Source: Subtercola endophyticus
Lineage (GTDB): Bacteria > Actinomycetota > Actinomycetes > Actinomycetales > Microbacteriaceae
Length of the DNA: 64,000 nt
Reading direction: 5' to 3'
NCBI RefSeq assembly: GCF_021044565.1
Contig: NZ_CP087997.1
Location: 3,534,001 to 3,598,000, forward strand
Part shown: positions 51,956 to 61,236 of the stretch, in pieces
Numbering within the stretch: position 1 is the first letter of the stretch
Layout: each line of letters opens with the position of its first letter
Notes under the pieces: model-generated
Told to the model about the DNA's origin: nothing
The model's database searches: none
The model's input: only the letters and a program-made list of their open reading frames with translations
Position numbers and translations under genes: made by a program

Positions 51956-53680
51956 ATGAGCATGCTCGCCGAAAGCGTCTCGTCAGGCGTCACCGCCTAC
52001 CCCTGGAAGACCGATGCCATCACCACCGAGGTGGTGCGCCACGCCCTTGAGACCATCGCCGATGAGATGGGCACGCAACTGCGCCGCACCGCGCTCAGCG
52101 TCGTGATCAAAGACATGCGCGACTACGCCTGCGCCGTCATGGACAGTCAGGCGCATCTGCTGGCGACCAACCTGACTCTGCCGACCCTGCTCGCGTCGAT
52201 GCAGCCCGCGTTGGCCGTGTGCATCGAGAAGTGGGGCGCCGACATCCACCCCGGCGACGTGTTCATCACCAACCACCCGTACAAAGGCTGCGCGCACTCC
52301 AACGACGTGCAGATCTTCGTGCCCGGCTTCGACGCAGAAGGCGAGCTGCTGGGCTTCACGGGAACCATCGCTCATCACGCTGACTGGGGCGGAACCGTTC
52401 CCGGAACCGTTCAGTCGGCAGCCCTGAGCGTGTTCGAAGAGGGTGTGCTCTTTCCGGCCCTCAAGCTCGAATTCGCCGGAGTGGTGAACACCACGATCTA
52501 CGACATCATCGGGGCGAACACTCGCTACCCGTCGCAGAACTTCGGTGACCTGCGCGGGCAGGTCGCTGCGGCACGGGCCGGCGCACGGCGCCTCGAAGAG
52601 CTCTTCGCGAAGTACGGCACCGAGCGTGCGAACCTGGCCTGCGACGACCTGCTCGGGTACACCGAGATGCGCACTCGCCGGGCGATCGAGCGGCTGCCCG
52701 ATGGCGTCTACACGGCAGACGGCTACCTCGACGACGACGGGGTCAACCGCGGAACGCCCGTGCGCATCGCCATCTCGGTCACCGTTTCGGGCGACGAGAT
52801 GGTCTTCGACTTCGAGGGCACCGACCCGCAGATGCGCAGCGGCATGAACGTGCCGTGGGCGACCACGCTGTCGGGAATCCAATATGCCGCTCACTGCATA
52901 CTTCCCGCCGACATTCCGTTCAACGGCGGCTGCAACGCACCGCTCACAGTGAAGGCCCCGCTCGGTTCGCTGCTCAACCCCACGATGCCCGCCGCCGTGG
53001 GCGCACGGCACATCACCTCGCAGCGCATGGCATCGGTCATCACGAAGGCACTCGTACCGATCGCACCCGAGCGCACCAGCGCCGAATGGTCGGTGGGCTG
53101 GCCCTGCTTGTTCGCCGAATCGTGGTCGCCCAAGACCGGCGAGGGCGTGGCGGTGCTGCTCAACCAGGGCGGCGGCGCCGGGGCGAAGAGCACCGGAGAC
53201 GGCGCCGACGGCCTCGACCCGCACATGTCGAACTGCGTACTCGTGTCGGCAGAAGCTGTCGAGTCGGGCTATATGCTCCGCGTCGAACGGATGGAGCTCG
53301 TCGCCGACTCGGGCGGCGCCGGAGCCTACCGCGGCGGTCTCGGTATTCGCGGCGACTACCGCAACATCTCCGACAAGACGATGTACGCCCGCACCGAGGT
53401 CGAGCAGAACACCGAAGCGTTTCTTCCCCAGGGGCTCGACGGGGGCGCGGTCGGGTCGAAGACCTCGTCGACGATGTTCGACGCCGAGGGCGTCGAGACC
53501 GTTGTTCCGCCGAAGGAGACCACCTACCTCAAGCCGGGCGAGATTCTGAGCCTGCGCGCCGGCGGTGGCGCCGGCTACGGCGACCCGAAGGCCCGCCCGC
53601 GCGAGCTCACGCTGCGCGACCTCGAATTGAAGAAGATCACGGCAGAGGCTGCGGCAGCGATTTACGGAGTCGTGGCCTGA
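51956..53680 (+). CDS. HyuB-type hydantoinase/oxoprolinase subunit
   Basis: The 574-residue partner of HyuA shows DAITTEVVRHALETIADEMGTQLRRTALSVVIKDMRDYACAV at the start, the metal-site phrase VFITNHPYKGCAHSNDVQIF near residue 105, and AGGGAGYGDP near the C-terminus. All are standard for HyuB/HydB. AAGGAGAG precedes the ATG at 51956. The stop shares a base with the next start (TGATG). Substrate is not deducible: N-methylhydantoin, a lactam or a pyroglutamyl compound are options. Confidence 0.93.
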   Translation: MSMLAESVSSGVTAYPWKTDAITTEVVRHALETIADEMGTQLRRTALSVVIKDMRDYACAVMDSQAHLLATNLTLPTLLASMQPALAVCIEKWGADIHPGDVFITNHPYKGCAHSNDVQIFVPGFDAEGELLGFTGTIAHHADWGGTVPGTVQSAALSVFEEGVLFPALKLEFAGVVNTTIYDIIGANTRYPSQNFGDLRGQVAAARAGARRLEELFAKYGTERANLACDDLLGYTEMRTRRAIERLPDGVYTADGYLDDDGVNRGTPVRIAISVTVSGDEMVFDFEGTDPQMRSGMNVPWATTLSGIQYAAHCILPADIPFNGGCNAPLTVKAPLGSLLNPTMPAAVGARHITSQRMASVITKALVPIAPERTSAEWSVGWPCLFAESWSPKTGEGVAVLLNQGGGAGAKSTGDGADGLDPHMSNCVLVSAEAVESGYMLRVERMELVADSGGAGAYRGGLGIRGDYRNISDKTMYARTEVEQNTEAFLPQGLDGGAVGSKTSSTMFDAEGVETVVPPKETTYLKPGEILSLRAGGGAGYGDPKARPRELTLRDLELKKITAEAAAAIYGVVA

Positions 53681-54915
53681 TGACCGAATCGTTCGATTGC
53701 CAATACCTCATTGTCGGTGCGGGGGTGTGGGGAACATCCATCGCCTACCACCTGGCCGAGCTGGGCGCGACCGATGTCGTCGTCATCGAGCAGTGGGATG
53801 TGGCTGACGGCAGCAGTTGGGCGGCCGCCGGCTTCGTCGGGCAGATTCGTCACCTGCCGAGCGACGTCGAGATGGTGCGGTATTCGGCCGAGTTGTATGC
53901 CGGCCTCGAGGCGGATTACGCCGGCAGCATCGGCTGGGGCGGCGAAGGCAGCCTGCGGCTGAGCTTCACCCCCGAGCGCACCGCAGAATTCACCGAGCTC
54001 GTGAGTCTCGCGCAAGCGCACGGGGTGGATGCCCGGCTGGTGTCGCGCGCCGAGGCCGCCGAGCTGGCGCCGACCATGGCTCTCGACGGCGTCGAAAGCG
54101 CCATCTGGGTGCCGACCGACGCCTCGGTCGTGCCGGAACGTCTCGCTCGAGCACTGGCCGGACTAGCCCAGCAGAGCGGCGTGCGTCTGCTTACCGGAGT
54201 GGTCGCACAGCGCTTTCGGATGGGCAGTGACGGAGTCGAGGCGCTCGAAACAGTGTCGGGCGATATCAGAGCCGAGCACTACATCGTCGCGTCGGGAATG
54301 TTCACTCCGCTGCTCATCGGTACCGCAGGCCTCGGCTTTCCGATCCTGGGCCGCCAGGCGAACTACGTGGTCAGCAACCTGGTGCCCGAAAGCCGCCTGC
54401 GGCCCATGCCCACCGTTCGCATGCCCGACCTGCAGATGTACGCCAGAGCCAACGACTCGCGTATCGCTGTCGGGGCCACGCGAAGCGCCCCCACGTACGA
54501 ACTCTCCGAGAAGATACCCCGCGAGCGTCGCTTTCACATCAATGTCGTGAGCGATCTCGGGGGTGCGGTTCAGGATGCCCAGCGGCTCATTCCCGCCCTC
54601 GAAGAGTTCGGGCTGAGTCACGCGATGAAGGCATGGGAGTCGGCGACGCCCGATTCTCGATTCATCGCCGGTCAAACCGTGGTACCCCAGATCTGGGTCG
54701 TCGCGGGCGGCCAGGGTTATGGAATCGCTGCCGCCGGGGGTCTCGGCCGCGCGCTGGCCCGATCGCTCACCGGTACCGACCCCGGCATCGACATGACGCC
54801 GTACGCGCCGGGTCGATTCGGCTCGCAGACCCGTGCCCTCGACGGGGCCGGACTCGAAGAACTGAGGCAGAGGCGTACCGATCGGTATGCCATCGCCTCG
54901 GTAGTCGCCAGCTGA
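53680..54915 (+). CDS. FAD-dependent amine oxidase (DAO/sarcosine-oxidase type)
   Basis: The 411-residue flavoprotein has the Rossmann motif IVGAGVWGTSIAYHLAELGA from residue 11, the GSSWAAAGFVGQIRH loop and the C-terminal FAD motif WVVAGGQGYGIAAAGGLGRALA. The family oxidises secondary or tertiary amines and N-methyl amino acids. It is translationally coupled to HyuB, so it probably acts on the product of the HyuAB step (inference). Confidence 0.9.
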   Translation: MTESFDCQYLIVGAGVWGTSIAYHLAELGATDVVVIEQWDVADGSSWAAAGFVGQIRHLPSDVEMVRYSAELYAGLEADYAGSIGWGGEGSLRLSFTPERTAEFTELVSLAQAHGVDARLVSRAEAAELAPTMALDGVESAIWVPTDASVVPERLARALAGLAQQSGVRLLTGVVAQRFRMGSDGVEALETVSGDIRAEHYIVASGMFTPLLIGTAGLGFPILGRQANYVVSNLVPESRLRPMPTVRMPDLQMYARANDSRIAVGATRSAPTYELSEKIPRERRFHINVVSDLGGAVQDAQRLIPALEEFGLSHAMKAWESATPDSRFIAGQTVVPQIWVVAGGQGYGIAAAGGLGRALARSLTGTDPGIDMTPYAPGRFGSQTRALDGAGLEELRQRRTDRYAIASVVAS

Positions 54916-54946
54916 CGAGACTACCCACTCGTCAGTGTTCTATCGC

Positions 54947-55026
54947 TCCACCGCTCCATAGCCCCACCGCTCCATAGCCACACGGCTCTACAACTCCACC
55001 GTTCTACAGCCCCACCGCTCCATCCG
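54947..55026. repeat. Five tandem 16-bp repeats
   Basis: The units TCCACCGCTCCATAGC (54947), CCCACCGCTCCATAGC (54963), CACACGGCTCTACAAC (54979), TCCACCGTTCTACAGC (54995) and CCCACCGCTCCATCCG (55011) follow each other without gaps. They lie in the 169-nt spacer between the FAD oxidase and the binding-protein gene, inside the presumed operon. Confidence 0.9.
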
Positions 55027-55084
55027 TTCCACCCGATATGCGATGTACCCGAAATGCACCTCACAGCGAAAGGTAATGAACATC

Positions 55085-56221
55085 ATGCGGAAACGAAATC
55101 TACTCATCGGGGCGGCGGCACTCGCCAGCGCCGTTCTGGTTCTGTCGGGGTGTGCGCCGAGCAGCTCCACGAGCGCCGGCTCTACCAGCGTCGCATCCAG
55201 TGCAGAAGCCACGGCGCCCACCGACTCGACCGAGGGTTACGACATCACCAAGCTCTGCGGCACCGACCCGATCAAGGTCGCGCTGCTCGATGGTGCCGGT
55301 GGTCACACCTGGCGCAACATCAACCTCGAAGAAGCCAAGGTCGAGGCCGCGAAATGCCCGAACGTCACGCTCTCGTATGCTGACGCAGGCGGTGACGCCT
55401 CGAAGATGAACTCCAACATTCAGGGCTTCGTCGCCCAGGGGTACAACGTGATTCTCGACATCGCGGACTTCGGCACTGCCGAGCTTCCGGCGCTTCGGGC
55501 GGCGACCAAGGCCGGCGTTACGACGATCGTCTACTACAACGCACTCGAAGGCACCCCCGGCGTCGACTACACCGAGAACGTGACCCTCGACAGCGAGGGC
55601 ATGGGTGAGGCGCAAGGCGCCTGGATCGCTGCGAACGCCAAACCCGGAAACGTGGTGGTGCTCGGTGGCCCCGCGACCTGCTCCTCGTGTCAGGCGCTCT
55701 ACGACGGAGTCGCAAAGGCTCTCGCGGGCAACTCGAAGTTCACCGTTCTCGGTGACGGCAAGGTGACGGCGACCGACTACGACCCGACGAAGGCCCAGCA
55801 GGCCGTTGCAGGGTTGCTCGCCAGCTCGGGCAACATCACCGCCGTTGCGGGCGACTACGGCGTGATCGCCGATGACGCACTGAAGGCGTTCGCGGCTGCG
55901 GGTGCTCCGGCTCCCGTGCTGGCCACGGCCAACGGTCAGAACTCGCAGTACTGCGACTGGGCGACGTCGAACGCTGCAGGAACGGGCTACCCGTTCGCTT
56001 CATGGGAGGGCGGCCTCACGGTCGTCAAGGTGGCGCTGCGCGCCGGTCTCGCCGACTACAACAAGATCGACGACCCGGAGCCCAAGGTCATTCTGCTGAA
56101 CAAGCTGATCGACACCCAGGCCGGAGTGAACCCGCCGGCGTGCGACACGACTCTGCCCGACGATGCAGACATGTTCAGCGGTCTCACGCCCGCGCAGATC
56201 AAAGAAGCCGTCAAAGGCTGA
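55085..56221 (+). CDS. Sugar-type (Peripla_BP_4) binding lipoprotein of ABC importer
   Basis: The 378-residue lipoprotein has lipobox LSGC with Cys23, a Ser/Thr-rich linker and a ribose-binding-protein-like body (KVALLDGAGGHTWRNINLEEAKVEAAK, NIQGFVAQGYNVILDIADFG, AGTGYPFASWEGG). It delivers the ligand to the transporter encoded next. Two in-frame starts compete: 55076 is too close to AAAGG (2 nt) and 55085 is rather far (11 nt); 55085 gives a normal signal peptide. Confidence 0.9.
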   Translation: MRKRNLLIGAAALASAVLVLSGCAPSSSTSAGSTSVASSAEATAPTDSTEGYDITKLCGTDPIKVALLDGAGGHTWRNINLEEAKVEAAKCPNVTLSYADAGGDASKMNSNIQGFVAQGYNVILDIADFGTAELPALRAATKAGVTTIVYYNALEGTPGVDYTENVTLDSEGMGEAQGAWIAANAKPGNVVVLGGPATCSSCQALYDGVAKALAGNSKFTVLGDGKVTATDYDPTKAQQAVAGLLASSGNITAVAGDYGVIADDALKAFAAAGAPAPVLATANGQNSQYCDWATSNAAGTGYPFASWEGGLTVVKVALRAGLADYNKIDDPEPKVILLNKLIDTQAGVNPPACDTTLPDDADMFSGLTPAQIKEAVKG

Positions 56222-56251
56222 TCGTCTAACACAACAGTACGAGGAGAGCAC

Positions 56252-58786
56252 ATGACAACCATCGACTCGACTCAGCCCTCTGCGGTGCCGGCGCACTCCG
56301 CCGGCACCGCGGCAGGGCAGTACCGACTGCAACTTCTCGGCGTCAGCAAGTCGTTCGGGCCGGTGCAGGCGTTACGAGACGTCACGCTCGAAGTTCGTTC
56401 CGGTGAGGTGCACGGCCTGATCGGCGAGAATGGCGCGGGCAAGTCCACGCTCATGGCGGTGGCCTCTGGTGCTCTCAAGCCCGATGTCGGTTCTGTCGTC
56501 ATCGACGGGGCCGAGATCGACGACGACCCGTCGTTGGCGCGGTCGCTCGGGCTCGCCATCGTGCGGCAGCATCCTGCGCTGTTCCCCGAACTCACGGTGG
56601 CAGACAACCTGCTCTTCGGCGCCACAGAGTCGGAGCGCAAGAAGATTCAGAACCTGCACCAGTGGGCAAGGGAGTGCATCAACGCGTGGGATGACCGGCC
56701 CGACATCGATACTCGTGCGCGGGTGTCGACGCTGAACCCCGAGCAGAAATTCGTGCTCGAAATCAGCCGGGCGCTCTTCGAACGGCCGCGCGTTCTCGTT
56801 CTCGACGAGCCCTCTGAGCACCTCGGTGCCGAGGGTGTCGACAGGCTCTTCGACAAGGTCAGAGAGCTCGCGGCCGAGGGCAGTGCGGTCGTCTACATCT
56901 CGCATCGCATCCGCGAGATCAGAGACATCTCGGACCGCGTCACCGTCTTGCGCGACGGGGTGAACCGCGGCACACGTACGACCGCAGAACTGAGCGAAGC
57001 CGAGATCGTCAGCCTGATCATCGGCCGTTCGCTGGGGGCGACTTTTCCTGAAAAGCCGCCGGCGTCGACCTTCGATTCGCTCACACCGAACCTGGTCGTG
57101 AAGAATCTGACGGGTGCCCAGTTCACCGATGTGAGCTTCGAGATAAAGCCCGGCGAGATCATCGGCTTCGCCGGAATCGACGACAACGGGCAAGCCGATA
57201 TCGCCCGGGCTCTGGCCGGCCTCGAATCGTCGACAGGCACGGTGAGCGTCGGTGGTCGAAAGGCCACCACGCGCACCCCGACGACCGCCGTGCGCAGCGG
57301 CATCGCCTACATTCCGGCGGATCGCCAGAAAGAGGGCATTTTCGCCGATCTCTCGGTGCGCTTCAACTCCATGGTTCGCGGCATCGACCAGATCGCGAAG
57401 TTCGGGTTCTTCTCGGCGACGACCGAAAAGGAGACGGCGCGGCAGGCTCTCGCTCAATACTCCGTCAAAGCGGCATCTCCCGAAGCCCCGATGACGTCGC
57501 TCTCCGGCGGAAACCAGCAGAAGGTCGTGATGACCGGAGCCCTGCTGGCAAAGCCTTCGGTCATCGTGGCCGATCAGCCCACGCAGGGCGTCGATGTCGG
57601 CGCCAAGGCCGAGATCTACGCGCACCTGCGCTCCATCGCCCGGGGCGGCAGCAGCGTACTCGTGCTGTCGTCAGACAATACCGAGATCGCGGGAATCTGC
57701 GACCGGGTCTACGTGATCTCGCGTGGCCAGATCGTCTCGACGATCGTGGGCGGTGATGTTCGTGAAGAGACCATCACCGACGCCGTGCTCCGAGCGGAAT
57801 CACGTCGCGAGCATGTGCGGCGCTCGCCGGCTCGCTGGAGCCGACTGCTCGACAACGACCTGACTCCCACGCCGATCTTGGCGGTGCTGATCATCGCCCT
57901 TGCCGTGTTCACGCAGTTTCAGAACGACAACTACCTCTCGACGCGCAACATCACGTCGGTGCTGTCGATCGCCGCGGTGCTCGCTGTCGTGACAGCCGGG
58001 CAGAGTGTCGTGATGATGCGCGGCGGCATCGATCTGTCGGTCGGCGCGGTCATGAGCATGACGACGGTGATCGGATCTTTCTACATCATCAAAGACGGTG
58101 GCGTCGCCTATTCGATCGTCGCCTTCGTCATCATCGCTGTGATGTGCATTTTGACCGGCTTGGCGAACTGGGCGCTGATAGATCGGCTGAAGGTGCCCGC
58201 GGTGCTCGCGACCTTCGGCACCTGGACGTTTCTGGCGGCGATCGCACAGATCATGCGGCCGACGCCGGGTGGTCTGATCTCGACAGACGTGGTCGATGCT
58301 CTCTCGCAGAACTTCGGCATCATCCCGATCGCCCTCATCGTGGCCGTCATCGTCATCGTGCTGCTCGAACTCTGGCGAAGCCGCACCTGGAGCGGTAAGC
58401 GTCTGCTCGCGGCGGGCAACGACCCGACGACGGCGGGCCGGCTCGGCATCAGTGGGTCGCGCACGGCGCTGTTCAGTTACGTGATCTGCTCGCTTCTCGC
58501 GGGTCTGGCCGGAGTGCTGCTGATCGGTCAGGTCGGCAGCGGCGACCCGACCAGTGGTGAGGCCTTCACGCTGCAGAGCGTCGCGGCAGCGGTGGTGGGC
58601 GGCGTCAGTCTCTTCGGTGGGCGCGGCAGTTTCATCGCCGCGTTCGTCGCCACGATTCTGCTGACCCAGGTGCGCACCGTGACCTCGTTCTTGAATCTGA
58701 GTCAGGCCTGGCAAGACATACTGTTGGCCCTGGTAACGGTAGGCGCGGTGTTCGTCTACTCGATACTTCGACGCACTCGCGCCTAA
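56252..58786 (+). CDS. ABC transporter: two ATPase domains fused to a permease
   Basis: Residues about 25-500 are an RbsA-like double ATPase and residues about 530-840 an RbsC-like permease with some nine helices; these are usually separate proteins. The first ATPase has Walker A GENGAGKST, but a weak signature (LNPEQKFVLEISRAL) and EPSEHLG where EPTASL is usual. The second has a degenerate Walker A (GIDDNGQADI) but a good signature LSGGNQQKV and DQPTQGVD. It imports the ligand of the preceding lipoprotein. GAGGAG precedes the ATG. Even as a fusion it needs the next permease for a two-permease pore. Confidence 0.93.
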   Translation: MTTIDSTQPSAVPAHSAGTAAGQYRLQLLGVSKSFGPVQALRDVTLEVRSGEVHGLIGENGAGKSTLMAVASGALKPDVGSVVIDGAEIDDDPSLARSLGLAIVRQHPALFPELTVADNLLFGATESERKKIQNLHQWARECINAWDDRPDIDTRARVSTLNPEQKFVLEISRALFERPRVLVLDEPSEHLGAEGVDRLFDKVRELAAEGSAVVYISHRIREIRDISDRVTVLRDGVNRGTRTTAELSEAEIVSLIIGRSLGATFPEKPPASTFDSLTPNLVVKNLTGAQFTDVSFEIKPGEIIGFAGIDDNGQADIARALAGLESSTGTVSVGGRKATTRTPTTAVRSGIAYIPADRQKEGIFADLSVRFNSMVRGIDQIAKFGFFSATTEKETARQALAQYSVKAASPEAPMTSLSGGNQQKVVMTGALLAKPSVIVADQPTQGVDVGAKAEIYAHLRSIARGGSSVLVLSSDNTEIAGICDRVYVISRGQIVSTIVGGDVREETITDAVLRAESRREHVRRSPARWSRLLDNDLTPTPILAVLIIALAVFTQFQNDNYLSTRNITSVLSIAAVLAVVTAGQSVVMMRGGIDLSVGAVMSMTTVIGSFYIIKDGGVAYSIVAFVIIAVMCILTGLANWALIDRLKVPAVLATFGTWTFLAAIAQIMRPTPGGLISTDVVDALSQNFGIIPIALIVAVIVIVLLELWRSRTWSGKRLLAAGNDPTTAGRLGISGSRTALFSYVICSLLAGLAGVLLIGQVGSGDPTSGEAFTLQSVAAAVVGGVSLFGGRGSFIAAFVATILLTQVRTVTSFLNLSQAWQDILLALVTVGAVFVYSILRRTRA

Positions 58787-58798
58787 GGAGAAGTGACC

Positions 58799-59827
58799 AT
58801 GAGTACACCAACTCTTGAAAGCACCACCACGACGACGGTCAGCGAGCCGAAGCGACAGCGCACGGTTTCGCCGTACATCTGGGTCTGGGTGGGCGTTGTG
58901 CTCGTCTACCTGCTCACTCTCGTTGTGACGCCCAACCAGGCTTCGCTCACTGGTCTGAGTGCCGCAACGCCCTACATCGGCCTGCTCGCCTTCGCCGCCG
59001 TGGGTCAGTCGCTGGTGATCATGCAGCGGGGCATCGACTTCTCGGTCGTCTCGGTGATCATTCTGACCGGCATGATTCTCGGCAAGCTGTCGACAAGTGG
59101 AATGAACCCGATTCTCGCCATTGTCATCACGCTGGCGATCGGTGCGGTCATTGGTCTGGTGAACGGCTTGGTCGTGGTCTACCTGCGGCTGACTCCGCTG
59201 GTCGCCACTCTCGCCGCCAACGGGTTGTACTTGGGCATCGCCATTCTGCTCAGCTCGGGCGCTCCCGTTCCGGTGACCCACGAACTCGAGGACTTCGCGG
59301 ATTCGACGTGGTTCGGGGTGTCGCCGATTCTGCTCATCGCCATTGTCTTCGTGGCGATTCTCGTGGTGCTGATGAACCGCACCGTGCTCGGGCGCAGGTT
59401 CATCGCCTCCGGAGCCAACCCCTTGGGCGCACGTGCCGCCGGCATCGCGGTCAATCGTTACGCGCTCACCGGGTACTCGGCCGCCGGGTTCTGCTACGCA
59501 GCGACCGGTGTGCTGATCTCCTCGTATGTCGGCGACTCGCGGCTGACCATGGCAAGCGACTACCTGATGACCTCCATCGCAGCGGTGATCATCGGAGGAA
59601 CGGTGCTCACCGGCGGCCGAGGCAGCTTGGTGGCGACGTTCGGCGGCGCGGTGTTCATGACACTGCTGGGCCAGTTCGTTCTCGCGGCGGGCGTCTCTCC
59701 GGCCGTGCAGATGCTCATCGAGGCGATCGTGTTCATCGCAGCGATCACCCTTCCGACCGCCCTGATCAGGGCTCGACGACGCCGAGCGGTGGCCGTTCCG
59801 GTTGCCGTGCCCGCGACCACGTCATGA
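58799..59827 (+). CDS. RbsC-type ABC permease
   Basis: The 342-residue membrane protein is the second permease of the importer, with QSLVIMQRGIDFSVVSVIILTGM and RRFIASGANPLGARAAGIAVNRYALTGYS as family phrases. AAGGAG lies 8 nt before the ATG at 58799; the GTG at 58793 is too close to it. It overlaps the amidase gene by 4 nt (ATGA). Confidence 0.93.
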   Translation: MSTPTLESTTTTTVSEPKRQRTVSPYIWVWVGVVLVYLLTLVVTPNQASLTGLSAATPYIGLLAFAAVGQSLVIMQRGIDFSVVSVIILTGMILGKLSTSGMNPILAIVITLAIGAVIGLVNGLVVVYLRLTPLVATLAANGLYLGIAILLSSGAPVPVTHELEDFADSTWFGVSPILLIAIVFVAILVVLMNRTVLGRRFIASGANPLGARAAGIAVNRYALTGYSAAGFCYAATGVLISSYVGDSRLTMASDYLMTSIAAVIIGGTVLTGGRGSLVATFGGAVFMTLLGQFVLAAGVSPAVQMLIEAIVFIAAITLPTALIRARRRRAVAVPVAVPATTS

Positions 59828-61236
59828 CCGACCTTCGGGTCGACCTGACCAGAGCATCGGCTACCGATCTCGGTGCGCTCTACCGCACCGGCCAGGCTTC
59901 GCCGATCGATGCGACAGAACAGGTGCTCGCGGTCGCCCGCATCGCCGGCGAGCGGCACAACGCCGTCTCTGAGCTGAACGAGCAGGGGGCGCGAGCCGCG
60001 GCCGAGGCCAGCGCTGCGCGGTGGAGAGCCGGGCATCCGCTCAGCGAACTCGACGGCATACCGGTGTCGGTGAAAGACAGCTTTCACGTCACCGGGCTGG
60101 CTCGCCGGCACGGAAGTGCCGTGCACGAGCCCGTGACCAGCACGAGCGACAGCGCTCCGGTGCGGCGGATCGTTGCGGCCGGCGGAATCGTGATCGCGAA
60201 GACGACCATGCCCGACTTCGGCATGCTCGGCTCGGGAATCAGCAGCGCGTACGGAACGGTGACTAACCCGTGGAATCCGGCGATGACGCCGGGCGGATCG
60301 AGCTCAGGAGCAGGTGTGCTGCTCGCCACGGGAGCGGGCCCGCTCTCACTCGGCACCGACATCGCCGGGTCGGTACGACTCCCCGCTGCTCACTGCGGGC
60401 TGGTCGGCTTCAAGCCCACCCAGGGGCGCATCGGCTACGCGCCGGCGAGCACCGTGCGAAGTGCCGGCCCGCTCGCTCGCACCGTCGACGACCTCGGGTT
60501 GGTGCTGCGCGTGGTCGGCAGACCCGATGCGGCCGACATCTTCTCTCTGCCAGGCGTCTACGAGAGCAGCAGCGATCGCTTCGACCCGGCGGGCCTTCGT
60601 GTCGGTCTGGTCACCTCGATGGGAATCGGCATGGCTCCCGGCCGGGAAGAAGCGGATGCCGCACAGGCCGTCGCCCGCATGTTCTCGGTTGCGGGCACGA
60701 GCGTCGAGCCGGTCGCCATCGGTCTCGACGGTCGCGACGATCGCGCGTTGCGAACCGTGTTCGCCATGCGTGGTGCGCTCGAACTCCACGGAGTCTCGGC
60801 CGAGCGCAGGGGCCTGCTGCCGCCGTCGATCGCCGAACTCATCGAACCGACCTACGATCTTTCGGCCCTCGCCTACGCTCGCGCGCTCGATCGAGTCGAG
60901 GTCGGGCGCGAGACGGTACGGTCGGCGCTCGCCGCGTTTGATCTGATCATCACTCCCGCCGTCTCAGTTGCCGCGTTTGCGGCCGAACTGCCGGCACCCG
61001 CGGGCGCCGAGTCGACGCTGGCCCACGCACAGTTTCTCGCGTGGTTCAACCAGACCGGTCAGCCTGCGGGGGTGGTGCCGCTCGGTCTGAACGAAGAGGG
61101 AATGCCCATCGGCGCCCAGCTCGTCGGCCAGCGCGGACACGACGCGCTTGTCATTGCCGCGATGCGCTGGGTGGAGTCGAACACGTCGCCCTTGCCGTTC
61201 CCCTTCATCGGCTCGACGAGCGGCGGCGACGAATGA
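59824..61236 (+). CDS. Amidase-signature family hydrolase
   Basis: The 470-residue enzyme has the Ser-Ser-Lys triad of amidases: Lys in GIPVSVKDSFH near residue 82, the first Ser in TPGGSSSGAG near 157 and the nucleophile Ser in GTDIAGSVRLPAAHCGLVGFKPT near 180. It hydrolyses a carboxamide or an open-chain N-acyl compound in the cytosol. It is coupled to the permease before it and to the next gene by 4-nt overlaps, so its substrate is probably the imported compound or the HyuAB product. Confidence 0.93.
   Translation: MTDLRVDLTRASATDLGALYRTGQASPIDATEQVLAVARIAGERHNAVSELNEQGARAAAEASAARWRAGHPLSELDGIPVSVKDSFHVTGLARRHGSAVHEPVTSTSDSAPVRRIVAAGGIVIAKTTMPDFGMLGSGISSAYGTVTNPWNPAMTPGGSSSGAGVLLATGAGPLSLGTDIAGSVRLPAAHCGLVGFKPTQGRIGYAPASTVRSAGPLARTVDDLGLVLRVVGRPDAADIFSLPGVYESSSDRFDPAGLRVGLVTSMGIGMAPGREEADAAQAVARMFSVAGTSVEPVAIGLDGRDDRALRTVFAMRGALELHGVSAERRGLLPPSIAELIEPTYDLSALAYARALDRVEVGRETVRSALAAFDLIITPAVSVAAFAAELPAPAGAESTLAHAQFLAWFNQTGQPAGVVPLGLNEEGMPIGAQLVGQRGHDALVIAAMRWVESNTSPLPFPFIGSTSGGDE

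Noticed and set aside
57800..59281. Minus-strand frame of 493 codons opposite the ABC permeases
   Set aside because: His/Asp/Arg-rich antisense composition over clear transporter genes.
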